Below are positions 44,324 to 52,233 of a DNA stretch of 64,000 bases, in pieces. The notes under the pieces are model-generated. The model was not told the DNA's origin. It worked only from the letters and a program-made list of their open reading frames with translations, and searched no databases. This stretch comes from an uncultured Duncaniella sp. GTDB taxonomy: Bacteria > Bacteroidota > Bacteroidia > Bacteroidales > Muribaculaceae. Each line of letters opens with the position of its first letter. The first letter of the stretch is position 1. The DNA lies in assembly GCF_910578445.1 (NCBI RefSeq), contig NZ_CAJTQC010000001.1, forward strand, positions 65,919 to 129,918, read 5' to 3'. Position numbers and translations under genes: made by a program.

Positions 44324-45526
44324 ATGCGACAGATAATAACCCACTTTACAGACGACGATTTGTATAAGTTCACAATGTGCTGCTCTGTCATTGACAATTT
44401 CCCACGCGCACAGGTCAAATATACATTCATCGACCGGGATGCCACGGTTTATCCGACCGGATTTGCAAAAGAACTGCGAGCCCAGATTTCAGCACTTGAA
44501 AATCTAAAAATAAGCGATGATGAAATTGCTTACATGAAACTTCGCTGTCCATACATACCGTTATGGTTCTACACCTTCTTAAAAGGATATCGCTATAATC
44601 CGAAAAGCGTGACCGTCAATCAGGATTGCGACGGCCATCTGTCAGTTGAAATCGAAGGAAGCTGGAGCGATACGATATTATTTGAAGTAAAAATCCTTGC
44701 AATCATTTCGGAACTTTACTATGAAATGACAGGCGAGGCAAAAAATTTCGACCTCGATAAATACTATCACCTCTCATTCGATAAAGCCACGCGTCTGCTC
44801 GATGCAGGATGCCGGTTCAGCGATTTCGGCACACGCCGAAGGGCTTCTTTCGCTACTCAGGATACGGTTGTAAAGGCCATGACAGATTGCGCCACCCGAC
44901 ATTCGGGAACGGGCGGTTTCACAGGGACAAGCAATGTTTATTTCGCAATGAAATATAACCTCATACCCATAGGCACAATGGCTCATGAACTGATATGTGC
45001 CATTGCCGGCATGTATGGACCGCAGATGGCAAACCATCTGGCAATGAAAGCATGGTCTGAAACCTATAGAGGCGCACTCGGAACATTTCTTTATGACACT
45101 TATGGATGGGACATATTCAGCATGAATTTCTCAGAGGATTTTGCGAATATGTTCAAGGGGTTGCGCGTGGACAGCGGTGACAATCTTGAAGAGTTGCAAC
45201 GAATCGTCGACAAGTATCGCTCTCTCGGCATCGATTCAAAGAGTAAACAAGTCGTGTTCAGCAACGCTCTGAATGTCGACAGGGCGATTAAAATTCAGGA
45301 ATGCGCAGCCAAAGTCTGCCAGCCGTCATTTGGAATAGGAACACATTTCACAAATGATTTCGAAGGGATAGAGCCCCGAAATATAGTCATCAAGCTCGTA
45401 GCTGTAAAAATCACGGAAGCATGGACTTTTTTCAACGAAACCTGCAAACTGAGCGAAGACAAAGGCAAATATTCCGGAAATCCGGAAGTAGTCAAACGCT
45501 TTATGGACATATTACATATCAATTAA
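44324..45526 (+). CDS. pncB: Nicotinate phosphoribosyltransferase
   Basis: First step of the Preiss-Handler salvage route: nicotinate plus PRPP to nicotinate mononucleotide, with ATP-dependent autophosphorylation of a His. The 400-residue chain carries FTDDDLYKFTM at the N-terminus, the phosphorylation-region context FGTRRRASF, and GTGGFTGTSNVYFA followed by IPIGTMAHE, typical of PncB. VFSNALNVD and FGIGTHFTND near the C-terminus bind PRPP. With nadC in the same window, both NAD routes are represented. The gene ends 54 bases before a long perfect hairpin. Confidence 0.95.
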   Translation: MRQIITHFTDDDLYKFTMCCSVIDNFPRAQVKYTFIDRDATVYPTGFAKELRAQISALENLKISDDEIAYMKLRCPYIPLWFYTFLKGYRYNPKSVTVNQDCDGHLSVEIEGSWSDTILFEVKILAIISELYYEMTGEAKNFDLDKYYHLSFDKATRLLDAGCRFSDFGTRRRASFATQDTVVKAMTDCATRHSGTGGFTGTSNVYFAMKYNLIPIGTMAHELICAIAGMYGPQMANHLAMKAWSETYRGALGTFLYDTYGWDIFSMNFSEDFANMFKGLRVDSGDNLEELQRIVDKYRSLGIDSKSKQVVFSNALNVDRAIKIQECAAKVCQPSFGIGTHFTNDFEGIEPRNIVIKLVAVKITEAWTFFNETCKLSEDKGKYSGNPEVVKRFMDILHIN

Positions 45527-45580
45527 GCCGGATATTTTAAAGACGAAACACTCCCTTTAACGTCACTGGCCGCTTTGGCT

Positions 45581-45622
45581 TATATAACCACTGTTCAGCA
45601 TCGGCTGAACAGTGGTTATATA
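45581..45622. terminator. Bidirectional terminator, 19-bp perfect stem
   Basis: Arms 45581-45599 and 45604-45622 pair perfectly around a 4-base loop (ATCG). It separates pncB from the small minus-strand gene and ends seven bases before that gene's stop, which supports the small gene being real. Confidence 0.8.
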
Positions 45623-45628
45623 TATTCG

Positions 45629-45784
45629 TTATCTTTTACCTTTGATTTTTTGTCCTATCCACCAGATAAGACCATATACACTTAGAACAATCGCAGAATT
45701 TACGATTAAAGCGGTTATAAAGCCCGGACAGGCGCAAATAACGATGAATATAATAAGTATTGCCCAAAGGACTATTCCAATCAT
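45629..45784 (-). CDS. Small two-helix membrane protein (51 residues)
   Basis: On the minus strand an ATG at 45784 opens a frame of 51 residues ending with TAA at 45629-45631. Two hydrophobic segments (about residues 3-18 and 22-42) are followed by a charged tail (GQKIKGKR), which would place the C-terminus in the cytoplasm. I do not recognise a family. Support for a real gene is its strongly membrane-like composition, its position downstream of the TPR gene on the same strand (83-base gap) and the terminator placed immediately after it. The opposite strand also has an open frame there, which I consider a shadow. Confidence 0.5.
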   Translation of the reverse strand: MIGIVLWAILIIFIVICACPGFITALIVNSAIVLSVYGLIWWIGQKIKGKR

Positions 45785-45867
45785 GGTTGTAAGATTTTAA
45801 GTATGCGATAAGTTACGAAAATATACTGTATCGGTTGATGATTGGTATTATTAGCTACGGCGACAGC

Positions 45868-47271
45868 TTAGGTCAGTTGTATCAATCCGGAATTCCGTCT
45901 GAAATCCGACAGATAGAATTCGAATTCAGGATATTGTTCCAACAAAGGCTTTACCGCATGGACAAAAGTAATGAAATCATATACAATCAGGTCGATATAG
46001 CTGCGATGAGTTCCGGTAGCTCCTCCTAAGACCTGACCGAGATTCATCGGCCCAAGTATCATGTCGGATATTCTGTCCTCAATGTCATAGCGAAGATTCA
46101 GAATATCATTGTCGGCTTTATTATCAGGATTTTGAAAAGCGATAAACACGGCCTGCGCACCAAAGCTGTTGATATGGTCAAAAATATCTGTCGCATCATT
46201 ATAGTAGTCGGCCACAACGGAATCGAGACAAGTAGAGCCTGTTATTACGTCGTAGCGCAAATCGTCACTTTCCTGTGGATTCATTCGATAAGAGCTGTAA
46301 ATCTCCTTGGGATTCTCAAAAAACTTTTGACCATGAGCCACCAATGTCTCTTTGATATGTTTTCTCAGTTCGGGCAATGGAATCATAGCGTCCTCAGACT
46401 CCGCGGCCTGCTCAATAGCGTCGATATACTTAAACGAAACGCCCTCTCCAAGAGTGTTTTCCAGTATAACCCACATAGCTCCGCCGCTTTCATTCTCTGA
46501 CAGCGCATTAAGGCTCTTTTCGTAGTAGGAAACGTGGAACTTTCCGATTCTTTCATCATATGAAGCACGCACCATTATCCGTGCAGTATCAATGTCAGCG
46601 CCATACATTCTGAAGCCGAAAGCTTGGTCAGTTCCATGATTGAATGAGTTGAATTTCCATTTTGCCTTCAGGCTTTCAGGCATACATGAAATTATATAGG
46701 GATAAAGGATGAAGAGATCCGGCCAACCCTCCACCGAAAAAGTAAACTCATGGTCACCTCCTAAATTGTAATTCATGTTTTCCGATATCATAGCGCTACC
46801 CTCCCGGACAAATGCCATGAAATCATCGGCATCCTCCTGCGTCTTAGCATGAATCATATCAGACAACTTCCTCTCATTCTCCACAAACCATTTCCAGAAT
46901 CTTTCGACACGTGCAGCCAACGGCATATAGATATTGCATTGGCGAATGAAGTACAGCGCGTCTTCATCATCCGGATCCAGTGCGTGAGCTTTGTTGAAAC
47001 AGCGGAGAGCTTCGGCATTATTGTCAATATAATACTGCGAATAGCCCATCCTGAAGTTCCAAACTGCATCATCTTCGCCTTCCTCCCTGACAGATTCAAG
47101 CAACTCTGCGGCTTTGGCATATTCGTTAATATTATTGTAAGCCCTTGCCAAAAAACCTATTGCATCATAATCACGCTCCGCAGCCGGAAGCCGCTCCAAA
47201 GCATTAATGATTTCCTTATGACGGTCAGCCGCGTGCCAATCGGCAATCTGTTTCTTTAATTCTTCATTCAT
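45868..47271 (-). CDS. TPR-repeat protein of unknown function
   Basis: A cytoplasmic-looking protein of 467 residues when started at the ATG at 47271 (MNEELKKQIADWHAADRH); longer in-frame starts would add a sequence of non-protein character that overlaps the promoter. Residues 1-120 form tetratricopeptide repeats, with AIGFLARAYNNINEYAKAAELL and the repeat ending AHALDPDDEDALYFI. The remaining 350 residues (from about 125) form an alpha/beta region I cannot assign; it is rich in acidic and aromatic residues and contains a motif EFTFSVEGWPDLF. No signal peptide or membrane helix. Similar TPR starts occur in many gut Firmicutes and Bacteroidales proteins of unknown role, so a scaffold or regulatory function is only a guess. 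Confidence 0.75.
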   Translation of the reverse strand: MNEELKKQIADWHAADRHKEIINALERLPAAERDYDAIGFLARAYNNINEYAKAAELLESVREEGEDDAVWNFRMGYSQYYIDNNAEALRCFNKAHALDPDDEDALYFIRQCNIYMPLAARVERFWKWFVENERKLSDMIHAKTQEDADDFMAFVREGSAMISENMNYNLGGDHEFTFSVEGWPDLFILYPYIISCMPESLKAKWKFNSFNHGTDQAFGFRMYGADIDTARIMVRASYDERIGKFHVSYYEKSLNALSENESGGAMWVILENTLGEGVSFKYIDAIEQAAESEDAMIPLPELRKHIKETLVAHGQKFFENPKEIYSSYRMNPQESDDLRYDVITGSTCLDSVVADYYNDATDIFDHINSFGAQAVFIAFQNPDNKADNDILNLRYDIEDRISDMILGPMNLGQVLGGATGTHRSYIDLIVYDFITFVHAVKPLLEQYPEFEFYLSDFRRNSGLIQLT

Positions 47272-47790
47272 ATCTTCAATCCGTATTATCTCAGTAAATA
47301 AGCAATTTTCATGGAGTCTCCACCCAAGGCTTTGTCTTGACCTATCAGCCTGACAAACTTGCGAGAATACCGCTATTCGCAAATTTAGTAAAAAAACTGA
47401 AAGCTTCCTACACAAGAGGATTAATAGACATACTTAATTGCAATAAATCAGCCAATATATCATAAAAAATCCATATCTTTGCGATTGATGGGTGGTTTGC
47501 ATTCTTGGAAGAAGGCAAACCAATGAACGCATATCATCCTCACCAATACAAAAATTTAAATAAGAATGGCTATTCTATGAGGATAAAGACCGGGATGAAA
47601 TATCATATACATGCGGATAATAGCATAATCATGGCCAAACAGGGGCGATGATACAAATAGATATGCAAAAGATTGAATCATTGATGACAGGAATAAGGGA
47701 TTATGTATAATTTTGCTGATGCAAACGGATTTAAGATACATATCAACCATATTAAGGCAAAATATATAAAACAACCAATCTAATTATCAA
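47272..47790. other. 519-base intergenic region with two or three promoter elements and a leader hairpin
   Basis: No gene over 45 codons fits well. Minus-strand side: CAAATTTA at 47381-47388 is a -7 element (TAAATTTG) for the TPR gene. Plus-strand side: TATCTTTG at 47474-47481 is followed by a strong hairpin (47493-47522: 8 bp, one A-G mismatch, then 4-5 bp, tiny loop). Right after it an ATG at 47523 opens a 42-codon frame ending at 47651, basic and without known similarity. TAATTTTG at 47708-47715 is the likely start-proximal promoter of the arabinofuranosidase-like gene at 47791. The upstream plus-strand unit may be a leader, a small RNA or a short peptide gene. Confidence 0.4.
47708..47715 (+). 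promoter_or_regulatory. -7 element (TAATTTTG) for the GH127/146-like gene
   Basis: Exact TAnnTTTG match 76 bases before the ATG at 47791. A -33 element at the ideal distance is not clear. Confidence 0.45.
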
Positions 47791-50154
47791 ATGAGAATCC
47801 TGTCTTCAATCATCTTAGCCGTATCATGTATCACATCCGCATACTCTCAGGCACGCCTTTATGAGAATGAATTTCCACTATCTGATGTAAGGTTGCTCGA
47901 CAGTCCTTTCCGACATGCGATGGACCTTAACACAGATATATTGCTCAGCTATGACACCGACCGCCTGCTCGCACCTTATCTGAAAGCAGCCGGACTCAAT
48001 CCAAAAGGGGAAAGTTTTGTCAACTGGGATGGTCTTGACGGTCATGTAGGAGGACACTACCTGTCGGCTCTTGCAATCCACTATGCAGCAACCGGCAATG
48101 ATGCGCTTAAAGAACGAATGGACTATATGCTGTCGCAACTGTCAATGTGTGCCATTGCAAGAGGCGACGGATATGTAGGCGGAGTCCCGGGTGGCGATGC
48201 CCTGTGGAATTCAATCCGAAAAGGCAATACAGGTGAAATATGGAATTATTGGGTTCCATGGTACAATATCCATAAAATATATGCCGGACTACGCGACAGC
48301 TGGGTGTACACAGGATCTCAAGTCGGACGCAACCTATTCCTTGGCATGTGTGACTGGGGCATCGGTGTAATTTCATCGTTATCAGATGCCCAGATGGAGT
48401 CAATGCTTGACAACGAATTCGGAGGAATGAACGAAGTCTATGCCGATGCTTATGCCATGACAGGCGACAAAAAATATCTGGAGGCCGCACGCCGATTCAC
48501 CCATCATCAGCTGTTCGATGATATGGCTGCCGGAATTGACAATCTTGACAACAGGCATGCAAACACCCAAGTGCCAAAAGTCGTAGGATTCCAGAGAATT
48601 GCCGAGCTTGATTCTGACACTGACTATGAGAAAGCGTCACGTTTTTTCTGGGAAACCGTAGTCTATAACCGTTCTCTATCAATCGGAGGAAACAGCCGAC
48701 GCGAACATTTCGCCTCAAAGGCCGATGCAAAAAGCTATGTCGATGACCGCGAAGGCCCGGAGTCATGCAACACCAACAACATGCTCAAACTTACCGAGGG
48801 ACTTTTCCGCATGTCGCCAGAAGCCCGATATGCCGATTTCTACGAACGGGCTCTCTACAACCATATTCTTTCAACCCAGCATCCTGACCACGGAGGATAT
48901 GTCTATTTCACATCCGCACGTCCCGGTCACTACCGTGTATATTCGAAACCTAACTGTGCTATGTGGTGTTGTGTCGGCACAGGCATGGAAAACCATGGCA
49001 AATACGGCCAGTTCATCTATACCCATTCCGACGATTCACTTTGGGTCAATCTCTTCATCCCATCCGTTCTCGACTGGAAAGAAAAAGAAATAAAACTGAC
49101 TCAAGAAACCGAATTCCCAAAAGACGGATTGGTCAGGTTGACAGTCAACAGCACTACACCGCGGACTTTTGGTTTGCTCCTTCGTCACCCCGGCTGGTGT
49201 GACGCAATCAAAGTCAAAATAAACGGTGAATCCGTCAAAATAAAATCCAATCCTTCATCCTACATATCTTTAAACCGTGAATGGAATGACGGAGATGTGG
49301 TCGAACTTGAAATGCCGATGAAAGTGACCGTCGAAGAACTTAATTATCTCCCTGACTACATCAGTATTATGCGAGGCCCTATAGTGTTGGGCGCGAGATT
49401 CGACAACGGCACTCCGTTGCACGGTCTGATTGCCGACGACCACCGTTGGGCACATATCGCCGGAGGCGAACTGGTGTCGGTGTTCGACACTCCGCTACTC
49501 ATCGGCAAACGTTCTGATATCGTAAAGAAGCTCAATGCGATGAAGCCGGTCGAGGGCAGGGATATGACCTATACGGTTTCCGGTTTATTTGACGAAAAAT
49601 TCGGCTCTGTAATGCTCGAACCATTCTACCGTATTCACGATTCGCGTTATATGATATACTGGCTGTCAATGACACAGAAACGTTATGACACCTATCGAGA
49701 AAATGCCCGTAAAGACGAGGAACGCAGGCTGGCTCTTGACCGCAGGACTGTCGATGCGGTGAACACCGGCGAACAGCAGCCTGAGGCCGACCATTTCATG
49801 GAAGCAAAATCATCGGTGGCCGGAAACTTCAATGGCGAACCTTGGCGCGACGCTTCAAACGGAGGATTCTTTTCCTATAAACTAAAGACCGATGGCCGAT
49901 CGGATTTAATCTTGCGTCTTCGTTACTGGGGTAACGAAAACGGAGCAAGGCGATTCAATATATTGGTCGATGACAACATTATCGCGTCGGAAAATCCCTC
50001 GGGCAAATGGGGACGCGATGAGTTTGTTGAAGAAGAATATACAATTCCATCCCATCTGACAGACGGCAAAGAGTTTATCACTGTAAAATTTGCAGGCGAA
50101 AAAAATCAGACAGCCGGAGGAATATACCATATCCGCCTCCTTCATCGGGAATAA
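47791..50154 (+). CDS. Beta-L-arabinofuranosidase-like glycoside hydrolase (GH127/GH146 type)
   Basis: Exported 787-residue enzyme (signal peptide about 1-19). The catalytic (alpha/alpha)6 barrel (about 25-530) has the zinc/cysteine site of this clan: E324-S-C326 and C393-C394 (CCVGTGMENH), matching the Glu-x-Cys and Cys-Cys ligands of bifidobacterial HypBA1, in which the first of the paired Cys is the nucleophile. The beta-sandwich domains continue with a DUF4986-like part and a C-terminal module (about 660-787) with a carbohydrate-binding look. Expected substrate: beta-L-arabinofuranosides of plant glycoproteins or pectin side chains. GH127 and GH146 cannot be told apart by eye. The dus gene follows after 19 bases. 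Confidence 0.88.
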   Translation: MRILSSIILAVSCITSAYSQARLYENEFPLSDVRLLDSPFRHAMDLNTDILLSYDTDRLLAPYLKAAGLNPKGESFVNWDGLDGHVGGHYLSALAIHYAATGNDALKERMDYMLSQLSMCAIARGDGYVGGVPGGDALWNSIRKGNTGEIWNYWVPWYNIHKIYAGLRDSWVYTGSQVGRNLFLGMCDWGIGVISSLSDAQMESMLDNEFGGMNEVYADAYAMTGDKKYLEAARRFTHHQLFDDMAAGIDNLDNRHANTQVPKVVGFQRIAELDSDTDYEKASRFFWETVVYNRSLSIGGNSRREHFASKADAKSYVDDREGPESCNTNNMLKLTEGLFRMSPEARYADFYERALYNHILSTQHPDHGGYVYFTSARPGHYRVYSKPNCAMWCCVGTGMENHGKYGQFIYTHSDDSLWVNLFIPSVLDWKEKEIKLTQETEFPKDGLVRLTVNSTTPRTFGLLLRHPGWCDAIKVKINGESVKIKSNPSSYISLNREWNDGDVVELEMPMKVTVEELNYLPDYISIMRGPIVLGARFDNGTPLHGLIADDHRWAHIAGGELVSVFDTPLLIGKRSDIVKKLNAMKPVEGRDMTYTVSGLFDEKFGSVMLEPFYRIHDSRYMIYWLSMTQKRYDTYRENARKDEERRLALDRRTVDAVNTGEQQPEADHFMEAKSSVAGNFNGEPWRDASNGGFFSYKLKTDGRSDLILRLRYWGNENGARRFNILVDDNIIASENPSGKWGRDEFVEEEYTIPSHLTDGKEFITVKFAGEKNQTAGGIYHIRLLHRE

Positions 50155-50173
50155 ACAGAATAATGTCTAAAAT

Positions 50174-51124
50174 ATGACCCCAAGTTCAGACTTTCAGCTT
50201 ATGGCTGCTCCGCTTCAGGGTTTTACCGAAGCGCCATTCAGACATTTCCATTCCGAAATCTACGGAATGGAAGAATGTCCACTGACCTACTTCACCCCTT
50301 TCATCCGTTGGGAAAGGGGCGAAGTAAGGAATCGAGACCTACGTGATGCGACATCCGAACTCAACTCAAACCATCAGTTGATACCTCAGATAATTTTCAA
50401 AGATATCAATGAATTTCTGAGGCTTGTCGATGCCGTCAGAAATACCGGTCATAAGCGCGTGAATCTGAACATGGGTTGTCCTTTTGTCCCTCAAGTGCGC
50501 AAAGGCCGAGGGGCAGGTCTACTTGTCAAGCCGGACATTATAGCTGAAATCGGGCGGCATATAATGTCGATGACCGATATGGAATTTTCAATCAAAATGC
50601 GTCTCGGAGTAGAGCGACCCACAGACTGGCGCGATATAATTGAAATAATCAATGAAATCAACCTTAGTCATCTGACAATACATCCACGCACGGCTTCTCA
50701 ACAATATGCCGGAGAGCTGCATGCCGATGAATTCAACCGACTCATCGACCGGTCTGCCAATCCTGTCATTTTCAATGGCGACATTTACTCACCTTCGCAA
50801 ATCAACGAACTCCGCCAACGCTATCCCGGACTTCATGGCATAATGATTGGCAGAGGGTTGCTCATGCGGCCTTCAATCATTGCCGAATGGCAACAAGGTC
50901 AAGAATGGACACGCGCAGAACGCGCCACCCGGCTACTGAAACTCCATGATGAAATCTTCAACCATTACAATATGACACTGACTGGAGGCGAAACGCAGAT
51001 TCTGTCGAAAATCAAACCTCTATGGGAATATTTCGGATCTGAATTTGACCGTAAGTCTGTAAAAAGGATAGGCAAAGCGAACACTATTTCCTCATATCGC
51101 ATGGCAGTCATGCAACTGTCGTAA
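50174..51124 (+). CDS. tRNA-dihydrouridine synthase family protein
   Basis: FMN enzyme that reduces uridines in tRNA to dihydrouridine. The 316-residue protein opens with LMAAPLQGFTEAPFR, the FMN-binding start of Dus proteins. It has NLNMGCPFVPQVRKGRGAGLL with the catalytic Cys in GCP, then IKMRLGVERP, LTIHPRTASQQYAG, FNGDIYSP and the phosphate-binding GIMIGRGLLMRP. The C-terminal helical domain is short, as in DusC-like members; the modified position is unknown. It closely follows the arabinofuranosidase-like gene, probably by simple cotranscription and not by shared function. Confidence 0.92.
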   Translation: MTPSSDFQLMAAPLQGFTEAPFRHFHSEIYGMEECPLTYFTPFIRWERGEVRNRDLRDATSELNSNHQLIPQIIFKDINEFLRLVDAVRNTGHKRVNLNMGCPFVPQVRKGRGAGLLVKPDIIAEIGRHIMSMTDMEFSIKMRLGVERPTDWRDIIEIINEINLSHLTIHPRTASQQYAGELHADEFNRLIDRSANPVIFNGDIYSPSQINELRQRYPGLHGIMIGRGLLMRPSIIAEWQQGQEWTRAERATRLLKLHDEIFNHYNMTLTGGETQILSKIKPLWEYFGSEFDRKSVKRIGKANTISSYRMAVMQLS

Positions 51125-51235
51125 TACAGTCTGCTTACAGGCAGTGTAAACACGCAAATCTCATAACCCATTCACCGATTTATACGCCATTTATAAGTCA
51201 TGAAGGGGAAATAATTCCACAAAACAATGGATGAT

Positions 51236-51270
51236 AAGTAAATTTTCGCTATTTTTGCAAAAATTTACTT
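51236..51270. promoter_or_regulatory. cdsA promoter with a 35-bp palindromic candidate operator
   Basis: TATTTTTG at 51250-51257 is a TAnnTTTG element 20 bases before the cdsA ATG. It sits at the centre of an inverted repeat: AAGTAAATTTT (51236-51246) and AAAATTTACTT (51260-51270), 11-bp perfect arms, with an inner GC/GC pair. A dimeric repressor bound here would cover the promoter. The palindrome is seen; the regulatory role is inference. Confidence 0.55.
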
Positions 51271-51277
51271 GTGAAAG

Positions 51278-52135
51278 ATGAAAAACCTCTTACTACGAAG
51301 CATAACCGGAATAATTTATGTTGGTCTGATTTGCGCAAGCGTCCTTTCCGGAGGATGGCTGTTCATTGTCTTTTTCGGCCTTATAGCAATACTTGCACTT
51401 GAAGAATTCTACAATCTCACCAACGCATCTACAGGCGGAGAGAATATCACAACGCTAATTATAGATGTGGCCGGCGGTCTCATATTGTGCGTAGGACTCG
51501 GATGTGTCAACACCGGTGTACTGACTCCCTTTACCACAGCAGTCATGGGCGGGACTTTTTTCACCATATATCTTCTTTATATGATTGTCCGTCTTGTCAT
51601 GCAGCTGTATAATCAAGAGTCCTCACCCCTTACGAATCTCGCATATTCTTTTATGGGCCAGATGTATGTCGCACTCCCGTTAGGACTTATGGCAATGTAC
51701 TACACGCTCCCGAATGGAATGCATCTTCTCCTTGCCGTATTTATAATGATATGGCTTAATGACACCGGTGCGTTCTGCATAGGGTCTCTGTTTGGAAAAC
51801 ATAAGCTCTTCCCAAGAATATCGCCTAAAAAATCATGGGAAGGATTTTTTGGCGGTGTTGCATTCGTGATTGCATCTGCATTTGTATTCAAATATTGCTT
51901 CCCACTGTATTTTGCAAACATATCACTCTGCGGCCTTATCGGTCTCGGAGCGGTAGTTGCGGCTTTTGCTACATGGGGCGACCTCATTGAATCGCTTATT
52001 AAGCGGACTCTTGGAGTAAAGGATTCCGGGACACTCCTGCCGGGACACGGTGGAATCCTTGACCGAATCGACTCGCTCCTGCTTGTCATTCCGGCAACCT
52101 TGCTCTATCTGACAGCTCTCCAGCTCTATGCCTGA
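51278..52135 (+). CDS. cdsA: Phosphatidate cytidylyltransferase
   Basis: Makes CDP-diacylglycerol from phosphatidic acid and CTP, the branch point of phospholipid synthesis. The 285-residue polytopic membrane protein has about eight hydrophobic segments and the CdsA signature SLIKRTLGVKDSGTLLPGHGG then GILDRIDSLL (about 240-270), with the metal-binding Asp residues. WLNDTGAFCIGSLFGKHK is the conserved cytidine-binding part. The short upstream region contains a promoter overlapped by a long palindrome, so expression may be controlled by a DNA-binding regulator. Confidence 0.95.
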   Translation: MKNLLLRSITGIIYVGLICASVLSGGWLFIVFFGLIAILALEEFYNLTNASTGGENITTLIIDVAGGLILCVGLGCVNTGVLTPFTTAVMGGTFFTIYLLYMIVRLVMQLYNQESSPLTNLAYSFMGQMYVALPLGLMAMYYTLPNGMHLLLAVFIMIWLNDTGAFCIGSLFGKHKLFPRISPKKSWEGFFGGVAFVIASAFVFKYCFPLYFANISLCGLIGLGAVVAAFATWGDLIESLIKRTLGVKDSGTLLPGHGGILDRIDSLLLVIPATLLYLTALQLYA

Positions 52136-52233
52136 GAGCCGAAATAAAAATTCGGGCGCGTATTCATATATCTGACTTACCATCTATTATCATAATTATA
52201 TATCATACCTACACTTCTATTATTTATCTAAAA

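Noticed and set aside
45612..45800. A 62-codon plus-strand frame opposite the small membrane protein
   Set aside because: It begins inside the hairpin terminator of pncB and its product lacks membrane-helix pattern or a start context; the minus-strand reading is better.
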